A stretch of DNA of 64,000 nucleotides from an uncultured Bacteroidales bacterium (GTDB lineage: Bacteria > Bacteroidota > Bacteroidia > Bacteroidales > UBA932). Positions 26,112 to 33,839 of this stretch are shown here, piece by piece. The notes beneath the pieces were generated by a model, which did not search any database, was not told where the DNA came from, and saw only the letters and a program-made list of their open reading frames with translations. The stretch's first letter is position 1. Each line of letters opens with the position of its first letter. Where the stretch lies: positions 1-64,000 of the forward strand of contig CALUQM010000007.1 in assembly GCA_944322925.1 (NCBI GenBank), in the 5' to 3' direction. The translations under genes were made by a program, and so were the position numbers.

Positions 26112-28340
26112 CTACAGAGAATTGTGGAATGTTCTGGCAATCACCTCCAGCTGGTGCTCTCTGCTCAGCTTGACGAAGTTGACGGCATACCCGGAAACTC
26201 TTATCGTCAGCTGCGGGTATTTTTCCGGATGCTCCATGGCGTCTTCGAGCATTTCCCTGTTGAGCACGTTCACGTTCAGATGATGGGCGCCTTTGGAGAA
26301 GTATCCGTCCATCATTGTCACAAGATTCTCGATTTTTTCCGAGTCGGTAGGTCCGAGAGATTTCGGCACTATCGAGAAAGTGTTGCTGATGCCGTCCATC
26401 GCATCGTGGTAATCGAGTTTGGCTACCGAACTGAGTGATGCAATGGCCCCGTGGCAGTCGCGTCCGTGCATCGGGTTGGCTCCCGGAGCAAAGGCCACTC
26501 CCTTGAGACGGCCGTCAGGTGTAGCACCTGTCTTCTTTCCGTACATCACGTTGGAAGTGATGGTGAGAATAGAAAGCGTAGGCTGTGCATTCTTGTAGAT
26601 AGGCAGCTTGCAGAGTTCCGCGTTGAAGTAGTGTATCAGCTCTTTGGCGATATTGTCCACCCTGTCGTCATCATTGCCGAAGCATGGATATTCTCCTTCG
26701 ATGCTGAAAGAGTCCGTCAGGCCTTCCTCGTTGCGGTGAGCGGTGACCTTGGCGAACTTGATGGCCGAGAGTGAATCCGCGGCGATGGACATTCCGGCTA
26801 CTCCGTATGCGAGATTGATCGAAGGATTCGTATCGATCAGCGCCATCTGCGACCTTTCATAATCGTATTTGTCGTGCATGTAGTGGATGATGTTCATTGC
26901 CTCGTTGTACACCCTTGCCACTTCATGAAGCACTTTCTTGTAGTTGGCGAGTACTTCCTCGTAATCAAGAACATCGCTTTTCAGCGGTTCGATACCCTGT
27001 ACCATTACGGTGCCGGTATTTTCGCAGCGTCCTCCGTTGATGGCGAGCAGAAGCGCCTTTGCGAGGTTCGCGCGTGCACCGAAGAACTGTATGGCCTTGC
27101 CGACAGCCTGATATGAAACGCAGCATGCGATACCGTAATCGTCGCATTTGCGTGTGTCTCGCATGAGGTTGTCGTTTTCGTACTGTACCGAACTGGTGTC
27201 GATAGAGACTTTTGCACAGAAATTCTTGAACCCTTCAGGCAGTTCCGGACTCCAGAGCACGGTCATGTTAGGTTCAGGAGCCGGCCCGAGGTTGTAGAGT
27301 GTCTGGAGGAAACGGAACGAAGTCTTCGTGACCTTGATCTTGCCGTCGTTGAAGCGGCCTCCGATAGACTCGGTAATCCACGTAGGGTCTCCGGCGAATA
27401 TGTCGTTGTATGCCTGCATCCTGAGATGACGCACCATCCTGAGTTTCAGCACGAACTGGTCTATCAGCTCCTGGGCGTGAAGTTCGTCGAGGACACCGTT
27501 GTTAAGGTCGTATTCGATATAGATGTCGAGGAATGAGGATACGCTTCCGAGCGACATCGCTGCGCCGTCCTGCTCCTTGACTGCCGCAAGATATGCCATG
27601 TAGACCCACTGTACGGCTTCATGTGCGTTGTATGCAGGTCTTCCGAGATCGAGACCGTAGTATTCACCGAGAAGCTTGATCTCGTTCAATGCCTTGATCT
27701 GCTCGGCTACTTCTTCCCTGAGTCTGATCCTGTCCTCGGTCATTGGACCAGTAAGATGCTTCAGATCGTCCTTTTTGGCTTCGATGAGCCTGTCGGCTCC
27801 GTAGAGGGCGAGCCTTCTGTAATCGCCTATGATACGTCCGCGGGAATAGTTGTCCGGCAGACCTGTCAGGAAGCCGAGCGACCTGAATTTCAGGATTTCT
27901 TCAGTATATACGTCGAACACTCCGTCATTGTGGCTTTTGCGGTAGTGTGTGAAAATTTCCTTTACCTTGGGATCGAGCTCCACTCCGTTCTGGTTGCAAG
28001 CTCTTTCCACGACTCTCCATCCGCCGAAAGGCTTGATGGCTCTTTTGAGCAGTTCATCGGTCTGGAGTCCGACGATAAGTTCATTCTCCTTGTCGATGTA
28101 GCCTGCCTTGTGGGATGTAATGGTAGAAATCGTGCTGGCATCGATGGAACGGACGCCGTTGTTTTTCCTTTCTTCTTCGAGGGTCTCAAGACATTTGTCC
28201 CAGAGTTTTTTTGTCTTTTCGGATGGACCGCAAAGGAAAGAGGCATCTCCAGTGTATGGAGTGATGTTTCTGTGTACGAAATCCGAAACATCGATCCGTG
28301 AGCTCCACGTGCCGTCAATGAATTTTTCTTTTAGTTCCAT
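26112..28340 (-). CDS. pflB: formate acetyltransferase (pyruvate formate-lyase)
   Basis: Glycyl-radical enzyme of 742 residues converting pyruvate and CoA to acetyl-CoA and formate. It has the adjacent catalytic cysteines in [11 protein letters not shown], and the glycyl radical loop RVSGYAVNF near the C-terminus, followed by the usual [13 protein letters not shown] tail. It works anaerobically with PflA, encoded directly downstream. Its promoter region holds a -7 box at 28403-28410 and a small dyad in the leader. Confidence 0.97.
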   Translation of the reverse strand: MELKEKFIDGTWSSRIDVSDFVHRNITPYTGDASFLCGPSEKTKKLWDKCLETLEEERKNNGVRSIDASTISTITSHKAGYIDKENELIVGLQTDELLKRAIKPFGGWRVVERACNQNGVELDPKVKEIFTHYRKSHNDGVFDVYTEEILKFRSLGFLTGLPDNYSRGRIIGDYRRLALYGADRLIEAKKDDLKHLTGPMTEDRIRLREEVAEQIKALNEIKLLGEYYGLDLGRPAYNAHEAVQWVYMAYLAAVKEQDGAAMSLGSVSSFLDIYIEYDLNNGVLDELHAQELIDQFVLKLRMVRHLRMQAYNDIFAGDPTWITESIGGRFNDGKIKVTKTSFRFLQTLYNLGPAPEPNMTVLWSPELPEGFKNFCAKVSIDTSSVQYENDNLMRDTRKCDDYGIACCVSYQAVGKAIQFFGARANLAKALLLAINGGRCENTGTVMVQGIEPLKSDVLDYEEVLANYKKVLHEVARVYNEAMNIIHYMHDKYDYERSQMALIDTNPSINLAYGVAGMSIAADSLSAIKFAKVTAHRNEEGLTDSFSIEGEYPCFGNDDDRVDNIAKELIHYFNAELCKLPIYKNAQPTLSILTITSNVMYGKKTGATPDGRLKGVAFAPGANPMHGRDCHGAIASLSSVAKLDYHDAMDGISNTFSIVPKSLGPTDSEKIENLVTMMDGYFSKGAHHLNVNVLNREMLEDAMEHPEKYPQLTIRVSGYAVNFVKLSREHQLEVIARTFHNSL

Positions 28341-28356
28341 AACTCGTTATATTTAG

Positions 28357-28369
28357 CGTCGTTACGACG
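28357..28369. promoter_or_regulatory. dyad in the pflB leader
   Basis: CGTCG-TTA-CGACG, a perfect 5-bp inverted repeat with a 3-base centre, 16 bp before the pflB ATG and downstream of its -7 box. It could be an operator or a small RNA hairpin. No known FNR/CRP-type site is matched. Confidence 0.35.
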
Positions 28370-28402
28370 GTTGTTCCAGGTAGTGCCTTTTGGATAAGGC
28401 TG

Positions 28403-28410
28403 CAAATATA
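28403..28410 (-). promoter_or_regulatory. -7 box for pflB
   Basis: TATATTTG on the minus strand; transcription would start near 28397, about 57 nt before the pflB ATG. No clear -33 TTG. Confidence 0.5.
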
Positions 28411-28477
28411 ATCTCTTATTTGTAATTATTAAAATTTATTTTTCCACACCTTTATTCGCACTATGGAATCCGTTTTT

Positions 28478-28485
28478 TATTTTTG
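28478..28485 (+). promoter_or_regulatory. -7 box for the dehydrogenase-like gene
   Basis: TATTTTTG, 21 bp before ATG 28507. It overlaps the in-frame TTG at 28483, which argues that translation begins at 28507. Confidence 0.5.
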
Positions 28486-28506
28486 CATCGTCAACATGTT
28501 CGGATT

Positions 28507-29400
28507 ATGGATAAATTCAGAAAACTGGTAGCAATAGAGCCTCTCGGCCTGACTCCCGAGGCAGTCGGCAGGCTTGGGGATTATGCGGAAAAACTCGTGT
28601 TTTTCGACGATATCCCTCAGGACGACCGTACGGTTGCGGACAGAATCGGGGATGCGGATGCCGTATTGCTGAGCCATACTTCAAGAATCACGGACAGAGC
28701 AATGGCTGCCTGCCCTGAAATAAGATACATAGGGATGTGCTGTTCGCTTTATTCTCCCGAAAGTGCCAATGTGGATATAATTTATGCACGTAATCACGGG
28801 ATCGAAGTCTCAGGCATACGAGACTATGGGGACGAAGGGGTGGTGGAGTACGCAGTGAGTGAACTGGTGCGTTGTCTGCATGGGTTCGGTCAGGAACCGT
28901 GGTATGGCGTGCCGAGAGAAATCACCGGATTGAGGGCGGGTTTCCTTGGTCTTGGCAAGTCCGGAGGGATGATTGCGGATGCCTTGAGGTTTTTCGGGGC
29001 GGAGATCAGTTATTTTTCCCGCAGCGAAAAAGCCCTGGCGGCTGCAAAGGGATACCGGTACTTGCAGCCCGGAGATCTTATGGAAGCGAATGATGTGGTG
29101 TTCTGCTGCCTGAACAGGAATACGGTGCTTCTGCATGAAGATGAATTCAGACGTTTCGGCAATCACAGGATACTGTTCAATACGGGGCTTTCGCCTGCCT
29201 GGGACGAAGAACCTTTCCTCGGATGGCTGGAAAATGACAATCTGTGTTTCTGCGACACCGTCATGGCTTTGGGTGGGGAGAAATTCCTGAATCATCCCCA
29301 TGTGCGCTGCATGCAGGTTTCTTCAGGCAGGACCGCACAGTCTTTCGAGAGGATGAGCGGCAAGGTGCTGGACAATTTAGTGCGTTTTCTTCATAAATAA
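28507..29400 (+). CDS. D-2-hydroxyacid dehydrogenase-like NAD-binding protein
   Basis: A 297-residue protein with the two-domain layout of D-isomer 2-hydroxyacid dehydrogenases: an N-terminal flavodoxin-like part (AVLLSHTSRITDRAM) and a Rossmann domain with GLGKSGG. The catalytic Arg segment (normally NxxRG) reads NTGLSPAWDEE, and the usual catalytic His loop reads VSSGRTAQ, so the standard active site looks absent. Similar Bacteroidales proteins have, as I recall, been labelled 'dihydrofolate reductase' in databases; nothing here supports folate activity. ATG 28507 is chosen over TTG 28483 (see the promoter). Confidence 0.75.
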   Translation: MDKFRKLVAIEPLGLTPEAVGRLGDYAEKLVFFDDIPQDDRTVADRIGDADAVLLSHTSRITDRAMAACPEIRYIGMCCSLYSPESANVDIIYARNHGIEVSGIRDYGDEGVVEYAVSELVRCLHGFGQEPWYGVPREITGLRAGFLGLGKSGGMIADALRFFGAEISYFSRSEKALAAAKGYRYLQPGDLMEANDVVFCCLNRNTVLLHEDEFRRFGNHRILFNTGLSPAWDEEPFLGWLENDNLCFCDTVMALGGEKFLNHPHVRCMQVSSGRTAQSFERMSGKVLDNLVRFLHK

Positions 29401-29404
29401 ATGA

Positions 29405-29412
29405 TATATTTG
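29405..29412 (+). promoter_or_regulatory. -7 box for the glycolipid operon
   Basis: TATATTTG, 32 bp before ATG 29445. No clear -33 TTG. Confidence 0.5.
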
Positions 29413-29444
29413 CAGCGTAATTGTTTCCTGCGGAACCGAAAACC

Positions 29445-30179
29445 ATGAATAGAACGGCAGATTACGAATTTACCATAATCGTTCCTCTCTACAACGAAGA
29501 GGACAATATCCCCAATCTTGAAAAATGCCTGTCTTCATATATCCGGAACGGGAAGTTGAAGACATGCGTCCTGTTCGTCGATGACGGCTCTACCGATGCC
29601 AGTCTTGAAGGGCTCAGGAAAATATGCTCGGCCAACGATGATTTCTTCTATATTTCATTCGGAAAGAACTGCGGCCTGTCGGCAGCCCTCAAGGCCGGTT
29701 TCGATCATGTAGGATCAGGTCTCGCGGGGTATATAGACGCCGACCTTCAGACCGATCCGGAAGATTTCGACATCCTTCTTCCATACATGGATGAATACGA
29801 CATGGCCATAGGCATCAGAGTCAACCGCAACGACACTCCCTTCAAGAGGTTCCAGTCCAGGTTCGCCAACTCTTTCCGCAGGATGATGACAGGAGACGGC
29901 GCCACTGATACCGGATGTCCTCTCAAGGTTTTCCGGACTTCCGCAGCCAGGGAATTTCCCATGTTCAAGGGTATGCACAGATTTTTCCCGGCCCTGCTCC
30001 TGCTTCAGGAAGGGGCCCGTTACAAGGAGGTGCCTGTCCGCCACAGGAAAAGAACGGCCGGAGTGTCCAAGTTCAGTATATGGAACAGGATGATGTCTTC
30101 CTTTGCGGATTGCTTCGCCTACAGATGGATGAGGTCGAGATATATCAGATACAAGGTAGCCGAATCCGACATTGACTGA
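29445..30179 (+). CDS. family 2 glycosyltransferase (DPM1/ArnC-like)
   Basis: Inverting glycosyltransferase of about 244 residues that likely charges a polyprenyl phosphate with a sugar. GT-A features are TIIVPLYNEEDNIPNL, VDDGSTD and DADLQTDPEDF (metal site), then a C-terminal RHRKRTAGVSKF (polyprenyl-P transferase pattern). No C-terminal membrane pair is present. Start ATG 29445 is preferred over TTG 29421, which lies just after the -7 box. Next gene begins 3 bp after its stop. Together with the next two genes it forms a lipid-linked sugar pathway. Confidence 0.88.
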   Translation: MNRTADYEFTIIVPLYNEEDNIPNLEKCLSSYIRNGKLKTCVLFVDDGSTDASLEGLRKICSANDDFFYISFGKNCGLSAALKAGFDHVGSGLAGYIDADLQTDPEDFDILLPYMDEYDMAIGIRVNRNDTPFKRFQSRFANSFRRMMTGDGATDTGCPLKVFRTSAAREFPMFKGMHRFFPALLLLQEGARYKEVPVRHRKRTAGVSKFSIWNRMMSSFADCFAYRWMRSRYIRYKVAESDID

Positions 30180-30182
30180 CGT

Positions 30183-30827
30183 ATGCAAGAGCCCTTCTTC
30201 ATATATGCGATAGGCTTCCTCGCACAGATTTTCTTTTCGGCACGCACCCTTTTCCAGTGGATAAAGTCCGAGAAGGCCCGGACGGTGGTTTCCCCGGCGT
30301 CGTACTGGGTCCTGAGTGTGGCAGGATCGTATCTGTTCTTTATATACGGCTGGTTCAGGGATGATTTCTCCATATTGCTCGGACAGTTCATTTCCTATTA
30401 TATTTACCTGTGGAATCTGGGCTGGAAAGGTCTGTGGCAGAAATTCAATATCCTGTTGAAAACGGTACTGATAGGAACACCTGTCATAGCTTCGGTTTTC
30501 GTGCTGAAGGACAATTCGGATTTCCTGTCCCGGTTCATTTTCAACGAAGAAGTCCCGCCTGCACTCCTGCTGTTCGGTTCCGCGGGGCAGATAATCTTTA
30601 CGTTCAGATTCATATATCAGTGGATATATTCCGTCCGGAGAAAACAGTCGGTGCTTCCTCTCGGATTCTGGATTATCAGTCTCGCGGGCTCGTCGGTCAT
30701 CGTGGCGTACGGAATATTCAGGGCCGATCCTGTCCTTATCCTCGGGCAATCGTTCGGTATAGTGGCATATTTAAGAAATCTAATCATAGGCATTCATTCT
30801 AAAACCAAAGGAGACGTATCAAGATGA
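30183..30827 (+). CDS. lipid-A-disaccharide synthase N-terminal (LabN) domain membrane protein
   Basis: A 214-residue membrane protein made of two tandem LAB_N-type units. Each has a phenylalanine/tyrosine-rich helix (ARTLFQWIKSEKA and FRFIYQWIYSVRR) followed by SPASYWVLSVAGS or PLGFWIISLAGS, and then GQ (LLGQFISYYIYL, ILGQSFGIVAYL). The domain occurs at the N-terminus of some LpxB proteins; alone it accompanies GT2/GT39 genes. Its exact job is not known. It overlaps the next gene by ATGA. Confidence 0.85.
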   Translation: MQEPFFIYAIGFLAQIFFSARTLFQWIKSEKARTVVSPASYWVLSVAGSYLFFIYGWFRDDFSILLGQFISYYIYLWNLGWKGLWQKFNILLKTVLIGTPVIASVFVLKDNSDFLSRFIFNEEVPPALLLFGSAGQIIFTFRFIYQWIYSVRRKQSVLPLGFWIISLAGSSVIVAYGIFRADPVLILGQSFGIVAYLRNLIIGIHSKTKGDVSR

Positions 30828-32458
30828 AGCTCGGCATCAGACCTCACCCTGTTTTTCTTGCAATTCTGCTGATGGCAATATGTCTAATTCCGATCATGGC
30901 GCTCAAAGACATATCCCCGGCCAATGAACTGAGGTATCTCAGTATTGCCGACGAGGCCATAGAGAACGGTTCCGTCTTTACGTTTTCGAATCAGGGTGAA
31001 CCTTATGCCGACAAGCCTCCGTTTTATCTTTGGCTTCTGATGTTGTCGCGCCTGATTTTCGGAGAACACAATTATTTTATCCTGTGCCTGTTCTCGTTTA
31101 TTCCAGCCATGATAACGGTAGGCGTCATGGACAAATGGCTCATGCTCGTCTCGCGGCTGTCATCATTGAAATTCTCCGATCTTGAAAGATTCGCTGCGGC
31201 GATGATGCTCGGCACGTCGGCGATGTTTCTCGGTACGGCCGTCATCCTGAGAATGGACATGCTGATGACCATGTTCATAGTCCTTTCCCTGTATACGTTC
31301 TACAAACTGTACAAGGATGTCGGAAGCAAGACTGCAGGGAGGATTCTGCTGCCGGTCTATATTTTCATGGCCTTGTTTACGAAAGGTCCGGTAGGCATCA
31401 TCATGCCTGTGTTTGCCATATTGTTCTTCCTGCTGTTTTCGGGGAAGATAAGGGATATCGGAAAATATCTCGGATGGAGGACATGGTCGGTAATCGCCCT
31501 TCTTTGCGCTCTCTGGTTTACGGCAGTGTGGCTGGAAGGCGGGAAAGCCTATCTTGACAATCTTCTATTCCATCAGACAGTGGACAGGGCGGTCGACGCG
31601 TTCCATCACAAGGAGCCGTTCTGGTATTATTTCATTGCGATATGGTATGTCGCCGCTCCGTATTCGATCGCGATGATTTACTCCATGTTTTCAAAACAGG
31701 GCAGGCACGGATATGTCACGGATGCCGGCAGACTCTTTTTCACCGCTTTCGCAGTCACGTTCGTCATGCTTTCCATGTTCAGTTCCAAACTGTCGGTTTA
31801 TCTTCTTCCGGTAGTTCCGTTCATGGCGTATTTCACTGTCATAGCCGGAAAGGATACAGGATGCAACGGATGGATGAAATTTTCCCTTTCCGTACCGTCT
31901 GCGATATTCGCATTGCTGGCTCTGGCTGTTTTTGCGTCACCTGCACTTCTGAAACTTGTTCCCGGGCTTGAAATCCCCGAGGCGTTCGCAGACATGCTGA
32001 AGACGGTGCCTGTATACGCGGCGGCTGTCATCCTGCTTGCAGGAGCCGTACTGGCATTCATCTCCCTGTTTGCACGCAGGTCATGGGCCGGAGCCGTATC
32101 ATTCCTGTCTTCTTCCCTGCTCCTGGCTATTCTTGCGCTTTCGCCGCTTGTGCCGCGGATGAACGACTATATCGGCTACCGGAATCTTGCCGCCGTAGCG
32201 AAAGAACTCGAGGAAATAACACCGGCGTCGGGCTATGCCACTCTGTATGTGAACCGTCCGGAGAATATGGACGTCTTTTTCGGACAGGATATCGTTTCTT
32301 TCGGCAATGATGTCTCATCCATGCTGGATGCCCGAATTTCCGATACTATCCTGATCGTTAAAACTGCCCCGGCAGCGGCTGACCCGTCTGCGAGTTCATA
32401 TCTCTCCGGCCGCTATGGCGTGGAAGTCGGCGATTATACCGTTTACGTTATCAGGTGA
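30824..32458 (+). CDS. ArnT-like glycosyltransferase family 39
   Basis: Polytopic membrane glycosyltransferase of 544 residues. It has the first periplasmic loop signature (NELRY, with the acidic residue) and GEPYADKPPFYLW, as in ArnT/PMT-family enzymes, plus about 11-12 hydrophobic segments and a soluble C-terminal domain. It probably transfers a sugar from polyprenyl phosphate (made by the upstream GT2) to lipid A or another envelope acceptor. Last gene of the three-gene operon; its stop codon lies inside the 10-bp tandem repeat at 32451-32510. Confidence 0.88.
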   Translation: MKLGIRPHPVFLAILLMAICLIPIMALKDISPANELRYLSIADEAIENGSVFTFSNQGEPYADKPPFYLWLLMLSRLIFGEHNYFILCLFSFIPAMITVGVMDKWLMLVSRLSSLKFSDLERFAAAMMLGTSAMFLGTAVILRMDMLMTMFIVLSLYTFYKLYKDVGSKTAGRILLPVYIFMALFTKGPVGIIMPVFAILFFLLFSGKIRDIGKYLGWRTWSVIALLCALWFTAVWLEGGKAYLDNLLFHQTVDRAVDAFHHKEPFWYYFIAIWYVAAPYSIAMIYSMFSKQGRHGYVTDAGRLFFTAFAVTFVMLSMFSSKLSVYLLPVVPFMAYFTVIAGKDTGCNGWMKFSLSVPSAIFALLALAVFASPALLKLVPGLEIPEAFADMLKTVPVYAAAVILLAGAVLAFISLFARRSWAGAVSFLSSSLLLAILALSPLVPRMNDYIGYRNLAAVAKELEEITPASGYATLYVNRPENMDVFFGQDIVSFGNDVSSMLDARISDTILIVKTAPAAADPSASSYLSGRYGVEVGDYTVYVIR

Positions 32459-32510
32459 TGTCAGGTGATATCAGGTGATGCCAGGCGACATCGGATGACA
32501 TCAGGCGGAC
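32451..32510. repeat. 10-bp tandem repeat, six units
   Basis: Consecutive 10-mers TATCAGGTGA, TGTCAGGTGA, TATCAGGTGA, TGCCAGGCGA, CATCGGATGA and CATCAGGCGG. The first three are nearly identical and the last three degenerate. The TGA of the first unit (32456-32458) is the GT39 stop codon. The DNA from here to the ssb stop (32752) has nothing else recognisable. Confidence 0.8.
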
Positions 32511-32751
32511 ATCCGAAAGCGGACGGCAAGACGACAGCCCATGGTTCCCGACGGTTCCGGCCTTTCGAAGAAGCAAGTTCTGGCAGCTGTCTGAATGAGA
32601 GGACTGGCTGAAATGTGTGTGTTTCGCGTTGCACCTGATTCGAAAATCCTCGTGTAAGACTTTACACTGCGGCTTTCTCTTCTGCGCAAGCCTTGAAATA
32701 CAATCCGTAAGCCAGCCCCCTTTCCTCCTTCCTCCGAAGTTTGTCACACTA

Positions 32752-33096
32752 TCACAATCCGCATTGCATCGGGGAAGGAGTTTCGAATGCTATCTTGTTC
32801 GCGACTACTTCGTAGATCTGTTTTTCCGCCCCGTCACTGCCTGTGAATTTCGACGACCTCAGTCTTCCGCATACGTATAGCGGCGTACCTTTGTCTATCT
32901 TGTTCAGGTCAGGCATGCCTTTCCCGCTCCATGCCACGATATTGTGCCATGTGGTCTCTATCACCGCATCGCCTTCCCTGCCTTTGTAGATGAAATTAGT
33001 AGCCAGGGAGAACCTTGCCACCTGACTGTCTCCTACGGAGCTGAGCCGGACATTGCCGACATTGCCTCTCAATTCGATTCTGTTCAACTGTTCCAT
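32752..33096 (-). CDS. ssb: single-stranded DNA-binding protein
   Basis: OB-fold SSB of 114 residues that binds ssDNA in replication and repair. It has NRIELRGNVGNVRL, FSLATNFIYKG, TTWHNIVAWSGKG, KGTPLYVCGRLRSSKF and IYEVVANKIAF, all classic. ATG 33096 fixes the start; the open frame extends further upstream but without homology. The usual acidic C-terminal tip (DDIPF-like) is missing: it ends PSPMQCGL. A lone minus-strand gene. It could be an accessory SSB because of the missing tail. Confidence 0.92.
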   Translation of the reverse strand: MEQLNRIELRGNVGNVRLSSVGDSQVARFSLATNFIYKGREGDAVIETTWHNIVAWSGKGMPDLNKIDKGTPLYVCGRLRSSKFTGSDGAEKQIYEVVANKIAFETPSPMQCGL

Positions 33097-33396
33097 TAGA
33101 TTACGGTTTAAATTCCAATTCCTGTATCGTGGTGCGCGCCTGACAGGTCGGAAGCAAAGTAAGACAATAATGCCCGGATTATGAATACCTCCGGTTCCGG
33201 TTTTTCCGATTCTGCAAGTTTTTTCCGATTTTAACAGTTTTATCCGAATTGCAGCCTTCTCCCTCCGGATGACAAGAATCGGAATAAATTTCAGGAATCG
33301 TAAAAAAATGGAGATATAATCGTAAAAAGTTTCATCTGCCTGTTTGATATGAAAGTATATTGGGCAAACTTTGGACAAAACAAAAAACTCCGGATT

Positions 33397-33786
33397 ATGT
33401 ACAGACAGAAGGAAACGGATGATCAGCATTGCCTCGAATGCGGTGACAAGTTGCCGTACGGCCGTTCCGACAGGAAATTCTGCTGCGGGACTTGCAAGAA
33501 CAGGTACCATAACAGGATAATGAGGCAAAGCAGGAACTACAAGCAGAAAGTGAAGGACATTCTTGAACGGAATTACATGATACTGGATTCTCTGCGCAGG
33601 ACGACCTTGAAGAATATTCCCTTGTCGGATCTGGAAAGAATGGGCTTCAGACTGGACTTTTTCACCTCGTGCGGGCTTTCGTCCAAAAGGGAAAGCTACA
33701 TGTGCTATGATATCCGGTATCATGTCACGGACGGAGTCGTGACATCGATTGCAAGGATAAGTATAGGTTCGGAAGATGGCGTATGA
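33397..33786 (+). CDS. small zinc-ribbon protein, conserved hypothetical
   Basis: A 129-residue protein. A four-cysteine zinc ribbon (CLEC, then CCGTC with the RSDRKFC spacer) lies at about residues 12-35 and resembles the CxxC ... CxxxC rubredoxin-like fingers of Bacteroidales hypotheticals. A basic helical part and a C-terminal beta-rich part follow. ATG 33397 is chosen because homology-like sequence starts there; an earlier in-frame ATG lies at 33349. Function unknown, maybe nucleic-acid binding. Confidence 0.6.
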   Translation: MYRQKETDDQHCLECGDKLPYGRSDRKFCCGTCKNRYHNRIMRQSRNYKQKVKDILERNYMILDSLRRTTLKNIPLSDLERMGFRLDFFTSCGLSSKRESYMCYDIRYHVTDGVVTSIARISIGSEDGV

Positions 33787-33801
33787 GTCGCCAAACTTTA
33801 T

Positions 33802-33809
33802 TATATTTG
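33802..33809 (+). promoter_or_regulatory. -7 box for the M3 peptidase gene
   Basis: TATATTTG, 30 bp before the ATG at 33840, just after the previous stop (33786). No clear -33 TTG. Confidence 0.5.
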
Positions 33810-33839
33810 CATCCTTGAAACCGAAAACAGATTCAAATC

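Noticed and set aside
29715-30749. A 344-codon minus-strand open frame
   Set aside because: Antisense to the GT2 and LabN genes and free of domain signals.
33097-33723. An upstream extension of the ssb frame
   Set aside because: The SSB fold starts at MEQLNRIELRG (33096); the extension has no homology and overlaps the promoter region and an opposite gene.
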